DNA of 54,247 nucleotides, taken from the NCBI RefSeq assembly GCF_001672775.1, contig NZ_LZKJ01000036.1:1-54247 (forward strand), given 5' to 3'. A program made the translations under genes and the position numbers. Origin of the DNA: Mycobacterium kyorinense. Its GTDB lineage: Bacteria > Actinomycetota > Actinomycetes > Mycobacteriales > Mycobacteriaceae. Below the pieces are notes generated by a model, which had not been told where the DNA came from, ran no database searches, and was given only the letters and a program-made list of their open reading frames with translations. Below, piece by piece: positions 25,623-33,931 of this stretch (within the stretch, counting starts at the first letter, position 1; the number at the start of each line of letters is the position of its first letter).

Positions 25623-27179
25623 TCAGAACCCATGCTCCGACTTGAGGATGGCACCGGCGCGCTCGCCGATGACTACGCAGGGAGCCATCGTGTTGCCGCT
25701 GGTGATACGGGGCATTATCGATGCATCTGCGATTCGAAGTCCGTCTACCCCATAAACTCTGAGACTTCCATCAACGACCGACATCGCGTCTCGCCCCATC
25801 TTCGCCGTGCAGCATGGGTGAAAGTAGCTTTCCGCGCCGTTGCGCACGAAGCGGATGAGCTCCTCGCGTGCGAGATCACCCGGCATCACTTCCCGCTTGG
25901 TGAAGCGCCGCAACGTTTTGGAATTACCGATTCCGCGGCATAAGTCAACGCATGCAAGTGCAACCTCGACGTCGTCGGAGTCCGCCAGCATGTTTCCCTC
26001 GACCGCCACCGGGTCGCCCGGATTGGGGCCGGTTAGACGAACCCGACCACGGCTCTTGGGCCGTAGGACACCCGCACACATCGTCCATCCGTGCTCAGGT
26101 ACCCCGTAAGACTCGGCATTCTCCTTGCTACACAGGAGGAATTCCCCTGCGCAAATTTGTAGATCAGGCGCTTCGAGGCTTGGGTCGCTCTTCCAGAACA
26201 CCGTGGCCTCTGCCCCGTTGTTGCGCGGCTCGAGCGGCTCTCGCCACTCCCAAACACAGTCGATCCGCGGATGATTCTGATAGTTCCGTCCGACACCGGG
26301 CAGATCGGCAACGACGGGAATCCCGAAGCGTTGTAGTTCGTCAGCGTCACCGATGCCCGACTGCATGAGTAGCTTCGGCGTGTTCACTGCGCCCAGCGAA
26401 ACGACAACCTCACACGCCGCGGCAACGCTGTGGGGCCTTCCATCGTACGAAAACTCCACCGCGGCGATCCGATTCTTCTCGAACGCTAGCCGCGTCACCG
26501 TTGCGCCGGTAAGAACAGTCACGTTGGACCGGTGCAGGTGCTGGTGGACATAGGAACGAAACACCGACTGTCGCAACCCATCGCGCAATGTCAGGTCGAC
26601 GATCGATGCCCCGCCATCCCCATCCATCATCGTCCCGTTATTACTGTTGTAGCTGGGGATCCCCAGTGTGCGCGCCGCCTCAACGATGGCTGGGGCCAGC
26701 GGATTGGGATCCGGTGCGGGAGCGACGGAAATCGGGCCGCCGACGCCGCGGTACTTTGGGTCGCACGGCCCATGCCAGTCTTCGATCCGGCGATAAATGT
26801 CGAGCACCGAGTGGTAGCCCCAGGACTGGTCACCCGCCTCTGCGGCAAAATGATCCCAGTCGCTCTGGTGTCCCCGCGCCCATACCATCACATTGATGCT
26901 GGATCCCCCACCGAGAACCTTGCCCATAGAAAGCAACATCGATCTGCCATTGACATGAGCGGACGGTCGAGAGACGAACCCCCAGTCACGCTCGCTGCCC
27001 AAGTTCAGCGGCCATTGGGCGGGATCCTGGACGGCAGGCACATCGTCAGTGCCACCCGCCTCCAGCAGGAGAACACTGACATCGGGGTTTTCTGCTATCC
27101 GGCCCGCGACGACCGATCCCGATGAGCCGGAGCCGCAAACTACAAAATCGTAGCGTGGGGCAAACCCGAAGGTCGCCAT
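25623..27179 (-). CDS. GMC family FAD-dependent alcohol oxidoreductase
   Basis: The 518-residue product is a glucose-methanol-choline oxidoreductase. The N-terminus YDFVVCGSGSSGSVVAGRIA binds the ADP part of FAD. GKVLGGGSSINVMVWARGHQ is GMC signature 1 and VVVSLGAVNTPKLLMQSGIG signature 2. Near the C-terminus, SYFHPCCTAKMG holds the catalytic histidine, in place of the usual HPxGTxxMG, and SGNTMAPCVVIGERA holds the partner Asn. The family oxidises primary or secondary alcohols. AGGAG lies upstream of ATG 27179. The neighbours are a phthiodiolone-ketoreductase-like enzyme and a cupin, so an alcohol/ketone conversion on a lipid-like or aromatic intermediate is a reasonable inference. Confidence 0.92.
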   Translation of the reverse strand: MATFGFAPRYDFVVCGSGSSGSVVAGRIAENPDVSVLLLEAGGTDDVPAVQDPAQWPLNLGSERDWGFVSRPSAHVNGRSMLLSMGKVLGGGSSINVMVWARGHQSDWDHFAAEAGDQSWGYHSVLDIYRRIEDWHGPCDPKYRGVGGPISVAPAPDPNPLAPAIVEAARTLGIPSYNSNNGTMMDGDGGASIVDLTLRDGLRQSVFRSYVHQHLHRSNVTVLTGATVTRLAFEKNRIAAVEFSYDGRPHSVAAACEVVVSLGAVNTPKLLMQSGIGDADELQRFGIPVVADLPGVGRNYQNHPRIDCVWEWREPLEPRNNGAEATVFWKSDPSLEAPDLQICAGEFLLCSKENAESYGVPEHGWTMCAGVLRPKSRGRVRLTGPNPGDPVAVEGNMLADSDDVEVALACVDLCRGIGNSKTLRRFTKREVMPGDLAREELIRFVRNGAESYFHPCCTAKMGRDAMSVVDGSLRVYGVDGLRIADASIMPRITSGNTMAPCVVIGERAGAILKSEHGF

Positions 27180-27247
27180 GTATGTTCTCCTGCTCTGTCT
27201 AATGTAAACTTCTGTACGGCCAGCGGCAGACCGCCTTCCGGTCTGGC

Positions 27248-28390
27248 TCATAGATTGCGTAGTCCGCCAAGGATTCTGATGAGCGGAAGGCTTGCGGCCA
27301 AACCATGGCGCAGGTTGGGTTGCACGGGGCTGACGTTGAATATCACCGCATATTGCACACCGTGGTCACGCCATTCGGCGACCTGCTCAATGACGTCACC
27401 GGATGTGCCCGTGAGGAGACTCTCTTTGAGTAGTGACGGCGGCACGTCAGCGGTCAACGACAGGACGGTGTGTTCGTCGAGTGTCTGCGGGATGATGTCT
27501 TGTGCACCAGTGAAGTCATCACCGAGTGGATGGCGCGCCCCGTGGCGGGCCCATAACTCGGCGGATATGTCGAGCGCGAACGCTTTCATGGCGTGCGAAC
27601 CAAGCGCCTCGTCGACCTGGCCGCGGCTGCGTCCGGTCATGACGAAGAACAAACCCGCTCCGGTGATGGACATGGGGTCGCGTCCAGCATCTGAAGCTGC
27701 GGCCCGAACCTTTTCCAGGCCGGCGGTGTAGTCCTTGGGTCGCATCGCCATGGCTGCGGGAAACCACCCGTCGCCATAGCGCCCAGTGGCCCGCAGCATG
27801 CGCGGTCCGTGGGAGGCGATCCAAATGTCCGGCCACTTGCCGCGGTAGGGCGGTAGGTCGAACACGGCATCGCGCAACGGGAAGAACGGCGACTCACGGG
27901 TGACGAGTTGGCCGCCGGAATTCCAGAGCGCGCGAATGGTGGCTAGAGCTTCTTCGAAGCGCGCCACCGGCTTCGACCACTCCACGCCGTAGGGTTCGTT
28001 GCTTGTGCGCGCGCCTGTTCCGATTCCGAGGATGGCTCGTCCGCGGGTGAGAAGATGCAGTGTGGCGGCCGCCTGTGCGGTAACCGCCGGATTGCGGCGG
28101 CTTGCATCGGTGACACCAATCCCAAGTCTTCGCCGCCCCAGCCGGTTTCGGGTGGCCAGATGCCCCAGTAACGTCCATGGTTCCAGACGTGCGTCGATTT
28201 TGGGGGCCAGTCGTGCAGCCCCGACATACTGTGGCGTCATCACCGATCGCGGAAACAGTGAGCTGAGATGGTCAGGCAGCCAAAACGAGTCCACCCGGCT
28301 GCCCACCGCAGTGAGATAGCTTGCGCTCACCAATGCGGTCGGTGAGTACCGGGTGTGTAATAGATGTTCTGACAGCCCGACCTTGAACAC
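27248..28390 (-). CDS. F420-dependent LLM oxidoreductase, phthiodiolone dimycocerosate ketoreductase-like
   Basis: The 380-residue product is a luciferase-like protein whose sequence resembles the mycobacterial phthiodiolone ketoreductase (Rv2951c) as I remember it: [60 protein letters not shown] and [20 protein letters not shown]. That enzyme reduces the ketone of phthiodiolone with F420H2 on the way to the phthiocerol lipids. The surrounding genes are not PDIM synthesis genes (no pps or mas in this window), so it is better described as a homologue with another, perhaps lipid, substrate. It precedes the GMC gene by 68 bases and follows the second FAD monooxygenase. Confidence 0.83.
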   Translation of the reverse strand: MFKVGLSEHLLHTRYSPTALVSASYLTAVGSRVDSFWLPDHLSSLFPRSVMTPQYVGAARLAPKIDARLEPWTLLGHLATRNRLGRRRLGIGVTDASRRNPAVTAQAAATLHLLTRGRAILGIGTGARTSNEPYGVEWSKPVARFEEALATIRALWNSGGQLVTRESPFFPLRDAVFDLPPYRGKWPDIWIASHGPRMLRATGRYGDGWFPAAMAMRPKDYTAGLEKVRAAASDAGRDPMSITGAGLFFVMTGRSRGQVDEALGSHAMKAFALDISAELWARHGARHPLGDDFTGAQDIIPQTLDEHTVLSLTADVPPSLLKESLLTGTSGDVIEQVAEWRDHGVQYAVIFNVSPVQPNLRHGLAASLPLIRILGGLRNL

Positions 28391-28516
28391 GGCTAATCGC
28401 TTTCATTTTGGGTGCGGATTTTGGCCACGGCGAGGATCATGTACGGGAACGTGATGCGGAATCTCTGGCGATCGAGGTTTTCGCTGTTACGGACGAGGGT
28501 TGGCCAATGCAAGGCT

Positions 28517-29965
28517 TCAGGCATCACTTGCCCGGTAACCCGCTATGGCGCCCCCTTGCCCAGGATTGCCGGACGCGGTGGTATCTCGGGCCGCCATGGG
28601 TGACATCACCCTCTGGGTTACTCCTCGCTTTCGTGACGTCTTGACTACCCGCAGCATTGTCGACGGGCGCAACAAGTGAGAGGGAGGATCAACGAGGTTC
28701 ATCGCCCGCAGGAATTGCTGGACCACTGCCGGATCTGTTTCGGCGGCGGCCAGCACCCGGTCCAGATACGCGTTGATGATCCGGATAGATAGTGGACGCT
28801 TCCCCGCTATTTGTGGCAAAGCCAGGTCTGATCCGACCGCCGCCTGCCAGGCCACCCGGATCTCTTTGGCAGACGCGCGGAAAAACCGCCGCGGTAGGTT
28901 ACCGTCACCTTGCTGCAGGCACTGGCGGAGGATGAGCGCTTCGATAGCGGCCACCGACATGCCCTGTCCGTAGAGTGGATTGAAGTTACAGAACGCATCG
29001 CCCACCACGATCAGGCCGTCGGGTGTTCGCGCCAACTGGTCGTAGCGGCGCCACCGGTTTGATGGAAATCGATAGTGGGTCATGTCTGCGAGTGGCTCGG
29101 CACGGCGCGCGGCGTCCAGCACGTGCCGGGGCGCCATGTCGGCCAGGCAGTCCAGCAGCCCGATGCGGTCGGCGGGCGGCTTTTGTCCCGCTACCGTTTG
29201 GACCGCGAGCCTGTAGGTGTCGTTCTCGCCGGCAAACATCGCGAAGCACACAGGACGGCTGGGCTCAGGGCCGCTGAAGGCGAGGAACTCGCGCAATGTG
29301 TCCGGCGGTAGATGGACCGGCAGACCGGCGTAGCTGACGTGCACCGTGAGTTGGTCTTCGCGCGGACGAGGATAGCCCAGGTCGTCGAGAAACACAGGTG
29401 CCCGCGAGCCACGCCCAGATGCGTCTACGACAAGGTCGGCCGCCAGGGCGGTTTCGACGCCAGAGTCGCGGCGTGCCACCACAACACCGGTCACGCGGTC
29501 GCGTTTCTGGGCCGACGTCAATCGCACCGCATCGTGACCCTGCACGAGCTCCACGTTGGAAATGGCATTCACCCGGCGACGCAGGCTCCACTCGATAAAC
29601 GGCCGGCTGACGTAGTAGCTGACTATCGAATCGGGGTCGGGAATCGTGCCAGATCGCAAGAACCGGTGGCCGCCGAACGATACCCAAAACCGTGACAGGT
29701 CACCGTCGTTCCACACCCGTGCGCCACCGGCGACCAATTCGTCGACGAAACCGGGAAACAGCTCCCCCATGATCTGCATCCCGCGGGCTGCCGGAAGGTG
29801 GGGCAGGCCGCCTTGTGCCACGCCGCGCCGGTTTACCGGTCCGTCCGGGAGAATATCCCGCTCGACCACCGTCACCGTGCCGTAGAAGTCTGCAAGCACC
29901 CGGGCGACCAATAGCCCACTAATACTTGCCCCGAGAACTACTGCGGCATCACGAAGTTCAGGCAC
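28517..29965 (-). CDS. FAD-dependent monooxygenase/epoxidase-like protein (copy 2)
   Basis: This 482-residue paralogue of the enzyme at 23527-24900 aligns over nearly its full length: VVLGASISGLLVARVLADF, VTVVERDILPDGPVNRRGVA, VVDASGRGSRAPVFLDDLGY and GLIVVGDAFCNFNPLYGQGM. The start is likely GTG 29965. AGGAG is followed by ATGATG and then GTG, which puts the GTG six bases from the ribosome-binding site, and it aligns with the copy 1 start. An extra C-terminal tail (KTSRKRGVTQRVMSPMAARD and on) is absent from copy 1. A TTGTGGGAAA motif lies 188 bases upstream. The pair arose by duplication and divergence, and the substrates are unknown. Confidence 0.88.
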   Translation of the reverse strand: MPELRDAAVVLGASISGLLVARVLADFYGTVTVVERDILPDGPVNRRGVAQGGLPHLPAARGMQIMGELFPGFVDELVAGGARVWNDGDLSRFWVSFGGHRFLRSGTIPDPDSIVSYYVSRPFIEWSLRRRVNAISNVELVQGHDAVRLTSAQKRDRVTGVVVARRDSGVETALAADLVVDASGRGSRAPVFLDDLGYPRPREDQLTVHVSYAGLPVHLPPDTLREFLAFSGPEPSRPVCFAMFAGENDTYRLAVQTVAGQKPPADRIGLLDCLADMAPRHVLDAARRAEPLADMTHYRFPSNRWRRYDQLARTPDGLIVVGDAFCNFNPLYGQGMSVAAIEALILRQCLQQGDGNLPRRFFRASAKEIRVAWQAAVGSDLALPQIAGKRPLSIRIINAYLDRVLAAAETDPAVVQQFLRAMNLVDPPSHLLRPSTMLRVVKTSRKRGVTQRVMSPMAARDTTASGNPGQGGAIAGYRASDA

Positions 29966-30131
29966 CATCATCTCCTCGCGAAGGCGAGCCGGTGTCCCTG
30001 AGCGGGGCAATCGACATCCACTACCTTCCTCGACATTCGGTCATGGGCTTCTGCGGCGCTGCAGACGATGGCCGCGTTAGGCCTTCGTGTACGCAACCTT
30101 CAATCAGTCTGCGGGGATCAACGGTTATCCG

Positions 30132-30165
30132 CCTAGAGCCATTTGAGTCGCTTTTCCCACAACAT
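30132..30165 (-). promoter_or_regulatory. TTGTGGGAAA motif, copy 1 (upstream of FAD monooxygenase 2)
   Basis: TTGTGGGAAAAGCGACTCAA reads leftwards from 30162, with TTGTGGGAAA at 30153-30162. The downstream bases CGACTCAA are almost the same as in the copy upstream of the HD gene. A regulator site is inferred from three occurrences in 3.6 kb. Confidence 0.45.
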
Positions 30166-30222
30166 CCGACGCGACGGGACTCATTGCCGTGGTTATTGCC
30201 GTGGTTCGGTATCCACGACCCG

Positions 30223-30239
30223 CATGCCGTGACGGCATG
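30223..30239. repeat. Inverted repeat with 7-base arms downstream of the AraC gene
   Basis: CATGCCG at 30223-30229 and CGGCATG at 30233-30239 are separated by TGA. It lies 38 bases after the AraC stop in transcription sense and before FAD monooxygenase 2. It could be a short terminator hairpin or an operator. The symmetry is exact, the role is not known. Confidence 0.5.
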
Positions 30240-30276
30240 GCGCGGCCACTGCTCGCCTAGCGCAGGATTGCACCAA

Positions 30277-31206
30277 TCAATGGTGGTCGAGTAGCTGTTG
30301 ACGATAGGCCGTCGGCGTAGTGGCGAGCTGTCGGCGGGTGACGGTGGCCAGGTGTTGAGAACTTGCGAAGCCACATTGATGCGCGATTTCGGTAATGCTC
30401 AGAGACGGGTTCCTCAACAGTTCGAGCGCGCGTGCCAAGCGGCGGTTCATCAGCCAGCGATGCGGCGGCTCGCCCGTGCCTTCGCGAAAAAGAACTGTGA
30501 GCCGAGCTGTCGATAAACCCACTACCTGGGCCAGCTCGGTCAAGCCGACGTCGCCCGATAGGTGTGCCTCGAGGTACTCGATCGCGCGCCGCAGGCGCCA
30601 ATCGCGATAGCCTGGGCCGGATTTCTCAGCGAAAGCTGTGGAGCCCGACAAGGATGAATGCCGCCGTATTAGGCGAACAGCAAGTTGCTGGCAGAGTGAT
30701 TCGAACATCATGGTAGAACACCCGTCGCGTTGTGTCATCTCGCGAAGGATCTGCCGGCAGGTGGCCTCGACGAACGGATCCCGCGAACACATCGGATCAA
30801 CCAGAGCGACCGTGCAACCTTTCTCGGCCGCACCGCTCTCCACGGCGAGTCGCTCAATCATGGTGTGCGGCAAGTACATGTGCAAGTACGTGAAGGGCTG
30901 CTCTGAGGTGAATACCCCTCGCGGCTGCTCCCCGGCGACCACGATGTTCATGTGAAACGCCGGATGTCGCCCGCTCCACTTCCGCCGTCCGTTGGCGAAG
31001 TAGGTGTGATGGTGATGCCCGCTGACCGGCATCGAGATCACGTTAGTGCTCTCGTTCATGCAGCCAGACAATTCGTACGAGGACTTGTGTTGAAAACGCC
31101 AAATGGCCGCCGACATAGCTTTGTCAGGAGACGTGATCCGCTGTTGTGGCGCGAAACCCAGGCGGCGCTCGATGTTATCGGGTGTGAGGATAGCGCCCGC
31201 GTTCAT
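30277..31206 (-). CDS. AraC family transcriptional regulator
   Basis: The product is about 309 residues. The C-terminal 100 residues form the two AraC helix-turn-helix motifs: GDVGLTELAQVVGLSTARLT as the first and NPSLSITEIAHQCGFASSQH as the second, ending PTAYRQQLLDHH. The N-terminal part (GHHHHTYFANGRRKWSG, RHPAFHMNIVVAGEQPRG) should be the ligand-binding domain. Starts at ATG 31206 or 31212 both have GGATAGG in front. The open frame to 31365 is not supported. A TTGTGGGAAA motif lies 150 bases upstream of the start, and the gene sits at the head of the cluster of oxidative enzymes. That makes it a candidate regulator of the cluster, probably of its own promoter as well. Confidence 0.87.
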   Translation of the reverse strand: MNAGAILTPDNIERRLGFAPQQRITSPDKAMSAAIWRFQHKSSYELSGCMNESTNVISMPVSGHHHHTYFANGRRKWSGRHPAFHMNIVVAGEQPRGVFTSEQPFTYLHMYLPHTMIERLAVESGAAEKGCTVALVDPMCSRDPFVEATCRQILREMTQRDGCSTMMFESLCQQLAVRLIRRHSSLSGSTAFAEKSGPGYRDWRLRRAIEYLEAHLSGDVGLTELAQVVGLSTARLTVLFREGTGEPPHRWLMNRRLARALELLRNPSLSITEIAHQCGFASSQHLATVTRRQLATTPTAYRQQLLDHH

Positions 31207-31339
31207 CAACATCCTATCCGCCTGGCCGATGACGAAGTTGTATTGGCCCGGCACTGAATGAGCGCGGCTGTGCCGCATGATCCGTCGTCGCGTCGCGAAG
31301 TCACGGAACCAGTGTCCGCGCCCCCGCGGAATGGGACCA

Positions 31340-31365
31340 CTGATGTAGGGACGTTTTTCCCACAA
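31340..31365 (-). promoter_or_regulatory. TTGTGGGAAA motif, copy 2 (upstream of the AraC gene)
   Basis: TTGTGGGAAAAACG reads leftwards from 31365, with TTGTGGGAAA at 31356-31365. It is in the 186-base gap between the GlxA-type regulator gene and the AraC gene, 150 bases upstream of the AraC start. Confidence 0.45.
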
Positions 31366-31392
31366 TTAGCGACATCGGGAGCGCAACCAATA

Positions 31393-32427
31393 TCAGTTCT
31401 GCCCGTCGTGATCGGCGGTCGTGCCGGCGCAACGCGCGGGTAAAGTGTCTTCTCCATTGCGGGCAGTAGTGCGGAATCTGCCTTGATAGGCCTTGGGAGA
31501 GACGCCGAGGCGGTTGACAAAGACTCGCCTGAGCGTTTCGGCACTGCCGAAGCCGGCCAACTGCGCCGTGCGAGCCACTGTACATCCCGACTCGAGTTGG
31601 GCTCTTGCGATATCGATACGGACCATCTCAACATATCGGGCCGGGGTTGTGGCAAGTTCAGATTGAAACAGCCGGGCCAGTTGCCGCGTACTCAAGGACG
31701 CCTTTGCCGCAAGGCTTTTCACGCTGTGGTCGGCGTTTGGGTTCGCCGCGATCGCCGCCGTAACCGAACGCAGCACCGATTGGGCCGGCGGATCAGCCTC
31801 CACCAAGACAGAAAACTGGGACTGTCCCCCCGCGCGTTTGAGATAGACAACCAACGACCGTGCCACCTCGCGAACCAACTCCGCGCCATGATCCATTTCC
31901 ACCAAGGCCAACGCTAGGTCAATGCCGGCCGAGACCCCGGCCGAGGTGAAGATCTCGCCATCACGAACAAAGATCGCATCCGGTTCGACGCATGTATCCG
32001 GGAATTCCCGAGCAAGTAGCCGTGTATATCGCCAGTGCGTGGTAGCGCGCCGACCGCTCAACAAGCCGGCCTGTGCCAAGGCGAACGAACCTGTGCAGAC
32101 GGAAGCCAAACGCCGCGACCGCGCCGACAACGATCCAAGCGCCTCCACAAGCGTCGCATCGAGTTGCCGTCCGACCAGTTTGTCGCCGCCGGCGACAATA
32201 ATGGTGTCGGCTGATTCAATGGCTGAAATATCGTCGGTGACACCCAACTTGGTTCCGATTGAGGTTGTGACATCTCGCCCGCCCACAGCTGCGACCTTGA
32301 GTCGATAATCCGCGCCGAACCGGTTCGCCGCGGCGAAGACCTCGGCCGGGCCGGCGGCATCCAGAAGCGTCACCCCCTCGAAGACGACCATCACCACCAC
32401 CCGCGGTCTCGCAACGATGTCATTCAC
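31393..32427 (-). CDS. GlxA-type AraC regulator with DJ-1/PfpI domain (copy 1)
   Basis: The 344-residue product joins an N-terminal DJ-1/PfpI (GATase1-like) domain to a C-terminal AraC helix-turn-helix. The first part contains FEGVTLLDAAGPAEVFAAAN, the nucleophile-elbow segment RLASVCTGSFALAQAGLL and RRATTHWRYTRLLAREFP. The second has SVKSLAAKASLSTRQLARLF and RTAQLAGFGSAETLRRVFV. I take GTG 32427 as start because the alignment with the paralogue at 39792-40766 begins exactly there, although no strong ribosome-binding site is visible. Such regulators may sense small nitrogenous or reactive compounds. It immediately precedes the AraC gene. A pair of regulators at the head of the series suggests layered control. 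Confidence 0.87.
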   Translation of the reverse strand: MNDIVARPRVVVMVVFEGVTLLDAAGPAEVFAAANRFGADYRLKVAAVGGRDVTTSIGTKLGVTDDISAIESADTIIVAGGDKLVGRQLDATLVEALGSLSARSRRLASVCTGSFALAQAGLLSGRRATTHWRYTRLLAREFPDTCVEPDAIFVRDGEIFTSAGVSAGIDLALALVEMDHGAELVREVARSLVVYLKRAGGQSQFSVLVEADPPAQSVLRSVTAAIAANPNADHSVKSLAAKASLSTRQLARLFQSELATTPARYVEMVRIDIARAQLESGCTVARTAQLAGFGSAETLRRVFVNRLGVSPKAYQGRFRTTARNGEDTLPARCAGTTADHDGQN

Positions 32428-33010
32428 ACCAGCATTGTGTCTCTCGCGAGGGGCATGGTTCGCCAGTCTTGTTTTCATTTCGCTTGTCGGCCATAAAGGC
32501 CGGGTGCGTGCGAAAGGCGTCGTCAACATCTGATGCAACCCTCGTGCACGAAATTTGGGCCAGAGACACGTCTTTGCCCACTTGGTCACGATAGACACGG
32601 TTGAGGGCCACTCTGTGCCACAAGACGCAGGCACAAACGTCCTGTGGTACTAGCCCAATGCCTCACTAGCAAGATGACGACAGGTAAGGATCGTGAATCA
32701 CCTAACACCTACACGTTGCGACATCGCAAGGTCCTGTACCGGCACGATCCCTGTACCGGCCCCCGAGAAGTCATGTGCGGCACCCCGCTACGTCACCGGT
32801 GATCGCGCGCAGGTGGACGAAATTCAAGCTCTAAGGGAAGCTTCGCCGCTACGGCTGTTGCTCATTCACGCCGTAATCACAACACTGCTGGCTGTGACCG
32901 CTGTTGAAATCGGCTTGCTCCGGTAGCCGAAATGTTCTGCGACAACAGCACTGAGGACTCTGAATCGTATATCCGCGTCATCCGACCAGTGAGTAAGTTG
33001 ACGCTGCACG
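32428..33010. other. 583-base gap between GlxA-type regulator and HD gene
   Basis: No recognised gene fills this gap. It holds a weak small-ORF candidate at 32693-32926 (+), an overlapping 42-codon frame beginning ATG at 32674, and a direct repeat CCTGTACCGG. A TTGTGG followed by CTCAA on the minus strand near 32600-32625 is a poor match to the TTGTGGGAAA motif. The promoter of the GlxA-type regulator must lie here. Confidence 0.4.
32693..32926 (+). CDS. Possible small membrane protein (weak)
   Basis: A 77-codon frame from GTG 32693, with AAGGATC in front. The last 30 residues (SPLRLLLIHAVITTLLAVTA and on) form a plausible single membrane helix, and the rest is unremarkable. A later GTG at 32813 would give just the helix-containing part of 37 residues. 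A separate 42-codon frame (32674-32802) overlaps it. No family is recognised, and codon use is not clearly that of the neighbours. This may be noise. Confidence 0.22.
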   Translation: MNHLTPTRCDIARSCTGTIPVPAPEKSCAAPRYVTGDRAQVDEIQALREASPLRLLLIHAVITTLLAVTAVEIGLLR

Positions 33011-33661
33011 TTATTCGGGCCAGCTGCTGTTGAGGACGGCTTGTACGAGGTCGTCGCGGACAAATGTGGGATCGTAGTGTTGGAGTACGTCAGCGTTCAT
33101 GGTGCCGAAAGTGGTGCGCGGGCGGTGCTTCATCCCGTCGGCGAAGGCCGCCAGGATACGGTGCTTGAAATCCGGACGTGGATGAGCAGCTGTGACGGCT
33201 GCGAGAGCTTCTGAGGAGAGATCGTCGCGGCCGATGCCGACCACGTCGGTCTCGACGCCGGCATGGACCAAAGCGATTTCGGGTTCTAAGAATTGCGGCA
33301 CTCCTGGGGTGGTATGCAAGGCGATGCTCAGCCATACCTTGCGAGCGTCTGCGTCATCGACGCCGTGGCGGAGCAGAAAGTCTCGTGCCGCATTGGCACC
33401 ATCAACCTCGAAGCGCAGGTTGGAGGCGTGGTAGCGCTGGGTGAGGCCCAGGTCGTGGAACATCGCTGCGACATAGAGCAACTCCAGGTCCGGTTGCAGT
33501 CCGCGGCGGCTGCCCTGTAGTGCGCCGAACAGAAATACCCGCCGGGAATGGTCGAATAGCAAGTCGTCTTCGGCATCACGAATGAAGTCGGTGGCCTCGC
33601 GTACCAGCAGGCTGTCGGGTATGGCGATGCCGGCAATAGTTTCGATCGACTGAGTAGCCAT
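33011..33661 (-). CDS. HD-domain hydrolase, cyanamide-hydratase-like
   Basis: The 216-residue product has an HD metal-binding layout: LLFDHSRRVFLFG (His38), YVAAMFHDLGLT (His69-Asp70), RFEVDGANAARDFLLRHGVD and ALHTTPG. This order matches the HD proteins of the cyanamide hydratase (Cah/Ddi2) type better than the signalling phosphodiesterases, though the actual substrate is not known. GAGGAG lies eight bases before ATG 33661. A TTGTGGGAAA motif lies 78 bases upstream of the start. It is the first gene of the 16-gene minus-strand series and divergent from a secreted protein. Confidence 0.8.
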   Translation of the reverse strand: MATQSIETIAGIAIPDSLLVREATDFIRDAEDDLLFDHSRRVFLFGALQGSRRGLQPDLELLYVAAMFHDLGLTQRYHASNLRFEVDGANAARDFLLRHGVDDADARKVWLSIALHTTPGVPQFLEPEIALVHAGVETDVVGIGRDDLSSEALAAVTAAHPRPDFKHRILAAFADGMKHRPRTTFGTMNADVLQHYDPTFVRDDLVQAVLNSSWPE

Positions 33662-33719
33662 AATCTCATCTCCTCGGTGGGCTGCCTTTAGCCAGTGTGC
33701 GGAGCGGAGAGCTATTGGT

Positions 33720-33750
33720 CCCGGTGAATTGAGCCGGCTTTCCCACAAAT
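33720..33750 (-). promoter_or_regulatory. TTGTGGGAAA motif, copy 3 (upstream of the HD gene)
   Basis: TTGTGGGAAAGCCGGCTCAA reads leftwards from 33748, with TTGTGGGAAA at 33739-33748. Compared with copy 1, the following 12 bases differ at only a few positions. It lies 78 bases before the HD gene start, in the region shared with the divergent secreted protein. Confidence 0.45.
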
Positions 33751-33931
33751 TGCGCCACGGGCGGCCTTGGCCTGACACGGGTTGCCGTTGCCGCAGCAAT
33801 CGGTGCGCCCGGGGTGTACGCCACACCTGTCACAGACACGTGCGTGCCGCCACATCGCGGTACACGTCGACCGGTGCCATTTTGGCTCCTTGCGGACGCC
33901 ATCAGGCCCCATCGATAAACGAGGAGGTGCT

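Larger units (their letters stand above)
29966..30276. other. Non-coding gap between AraC gene and FAD monooxygenase
   Basis: These 311 bases contain no credible gene. Three structures are visible: the TTGTGGGAAA motif (minus strand, 30153-30162), a perfect tandem duplication of ATTGCCGTGGTT at 30183-30206, and an inverted repeat with 7-base arms (CATGCCG...CGGCATG) at 30223-30239. Short open frames here look like noise. Confidence 0.55.

Noticed and set aside
32600..32625. A possible fourth TTGTGG motif upstream of the first GlxA-type regulator
   Set aside because: Only TTGTGG and a distant CTCAA agree; spacing is three bases longer and the GGAAA part is absent.
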